Assembly (NCBI RefSeq): GCF_014651995.1
Contig: NZ_BMXY01000004.1
Location: forward strand, 62,001-126,000
Reading direction: 5' to 3'
From: Cognatilysobacter xinjiangensis
GTDB taxonomy: Bacteria; Pseudomonadota; Gammaproteobacteria; Xanthomonadales; Xanthomonadaceae
Length of the DNA: 64,000 nucleotides
The translations under genes were made by a program, and so were the position numbers. Position 1 is the stretch's first letter, and each line of letters starts with the position of its first letter. Positions 63,974 through 64,000 of this stretch are shown here, in pieces. Under the pieces are notes generated by a model. That model was not told the origin of the DNA. It worked only from the letters and a program-made list of their open reading frames with translations, and made no database searches.

Positions 63974-64000
63974 ACGCCGGCCGGGCGACCCTCACTTCGG

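Overview
The window is a high-GC stretch of a gammaproteobacterial chromosome. Gene content, gene order and protein style point to the family Lysobacteraceae (Xanthomonadaceae): Lysobacter, Luteimonas, Stenotrophomonas or a close relative. Evidence includes a single-copy housekeeping set in gammaproteobacterial neighbourhoods (dprA-smg next to topA; def-fmt-rsmB; rpoD followed by a CAU tRNA; algR-hemC; lptM-dapF-DUF484-xerC), a lysine-tailed TopA and many S9 peptidase, RND and LPS genes. It reads as ordinary core chromosome. I see no insertion sequence, phage, integron, CRISPR array or rRNA operon.

Layout. 0-2.5 kb: primosome helicase PriA (minus). 2.5-2.9 kb: divergent intergenic region with an inverted pair of perfect DnaA-box 9-mers. 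2.9-4.4 kb: a membrane protein with sigma-factor-like N-terminus followed by a DUF3106 protein. 4.4-9.6 kb: DUF4286 and DUF3667 proteins, a MATE exporter and the SppA protease. 9.7-14.7 kb: a large hybrid sensor kinase, a single-domain response regulator, a small lipoprotein, an SDR and a KGG stress protein. 14.9-17.1 kb: a class A penicillin-binding protein. 17.2-27.1 kb: a long minus-strand block with two DUF4124-type proteins, tsaC, a cold-shock/DUF1294 protein, topA, two GYF_2 proteins (one with an RDD membrane domain, one with a pilin-like domain), smg, dprA and a LysM protein.

27.3-30.1 kb: def, fmt, rsmB (N-terminal Met processing, initiator tRNA formylation, 16S methylation). 30.3-34.9 kb: four alternating envelope genes (GT39, GT2, GT4, LpxL-type acyltransferase) likely for LPS/lipid A. 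34.9-37.5 kb: dtd, rpoD with its own promoter and terminator, and a tRNA with anticodon CAU, probably tRNA-Ile2. 37.5-46.3 kb: a LysR regulator divergent from a MexEF-OprN-type RND efflux operon that also carries two SDR genes. 46.4-49.6 kb: a cysteine-rich copper-storage-type protein, an esterase, algR, a small membrane protein and hemC.

49.7-54.8 kb: a minus-strand molybdoenzyme operon (catalytic subunit without Tat signal, small membrane protein, 4x[4Fe-4S] subunit, NrfD/DmsC-type anchor), best compared with SoeABC/DmsABC. 55-60.7 kb: a WYL regulator, a small membrane protein and two prolyl-oligopeptidase-family peptidases. 60.9-64 kb: DUF454 protein, lptM, dapF, DUF484 and xerC.

No clearly new defence or mobile system was found. 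The items most worth checking are the sigma/anti-sigma-like fusion (2901-3806), the DnaA-box palindrome (2572-2594), the GYF_2-pilin protein (23396-24124), the four-gene molybdoenzyme operon with its extra small membrane protein, and several promoters placed so close to start codons that leaderless mRNAs are predicted.
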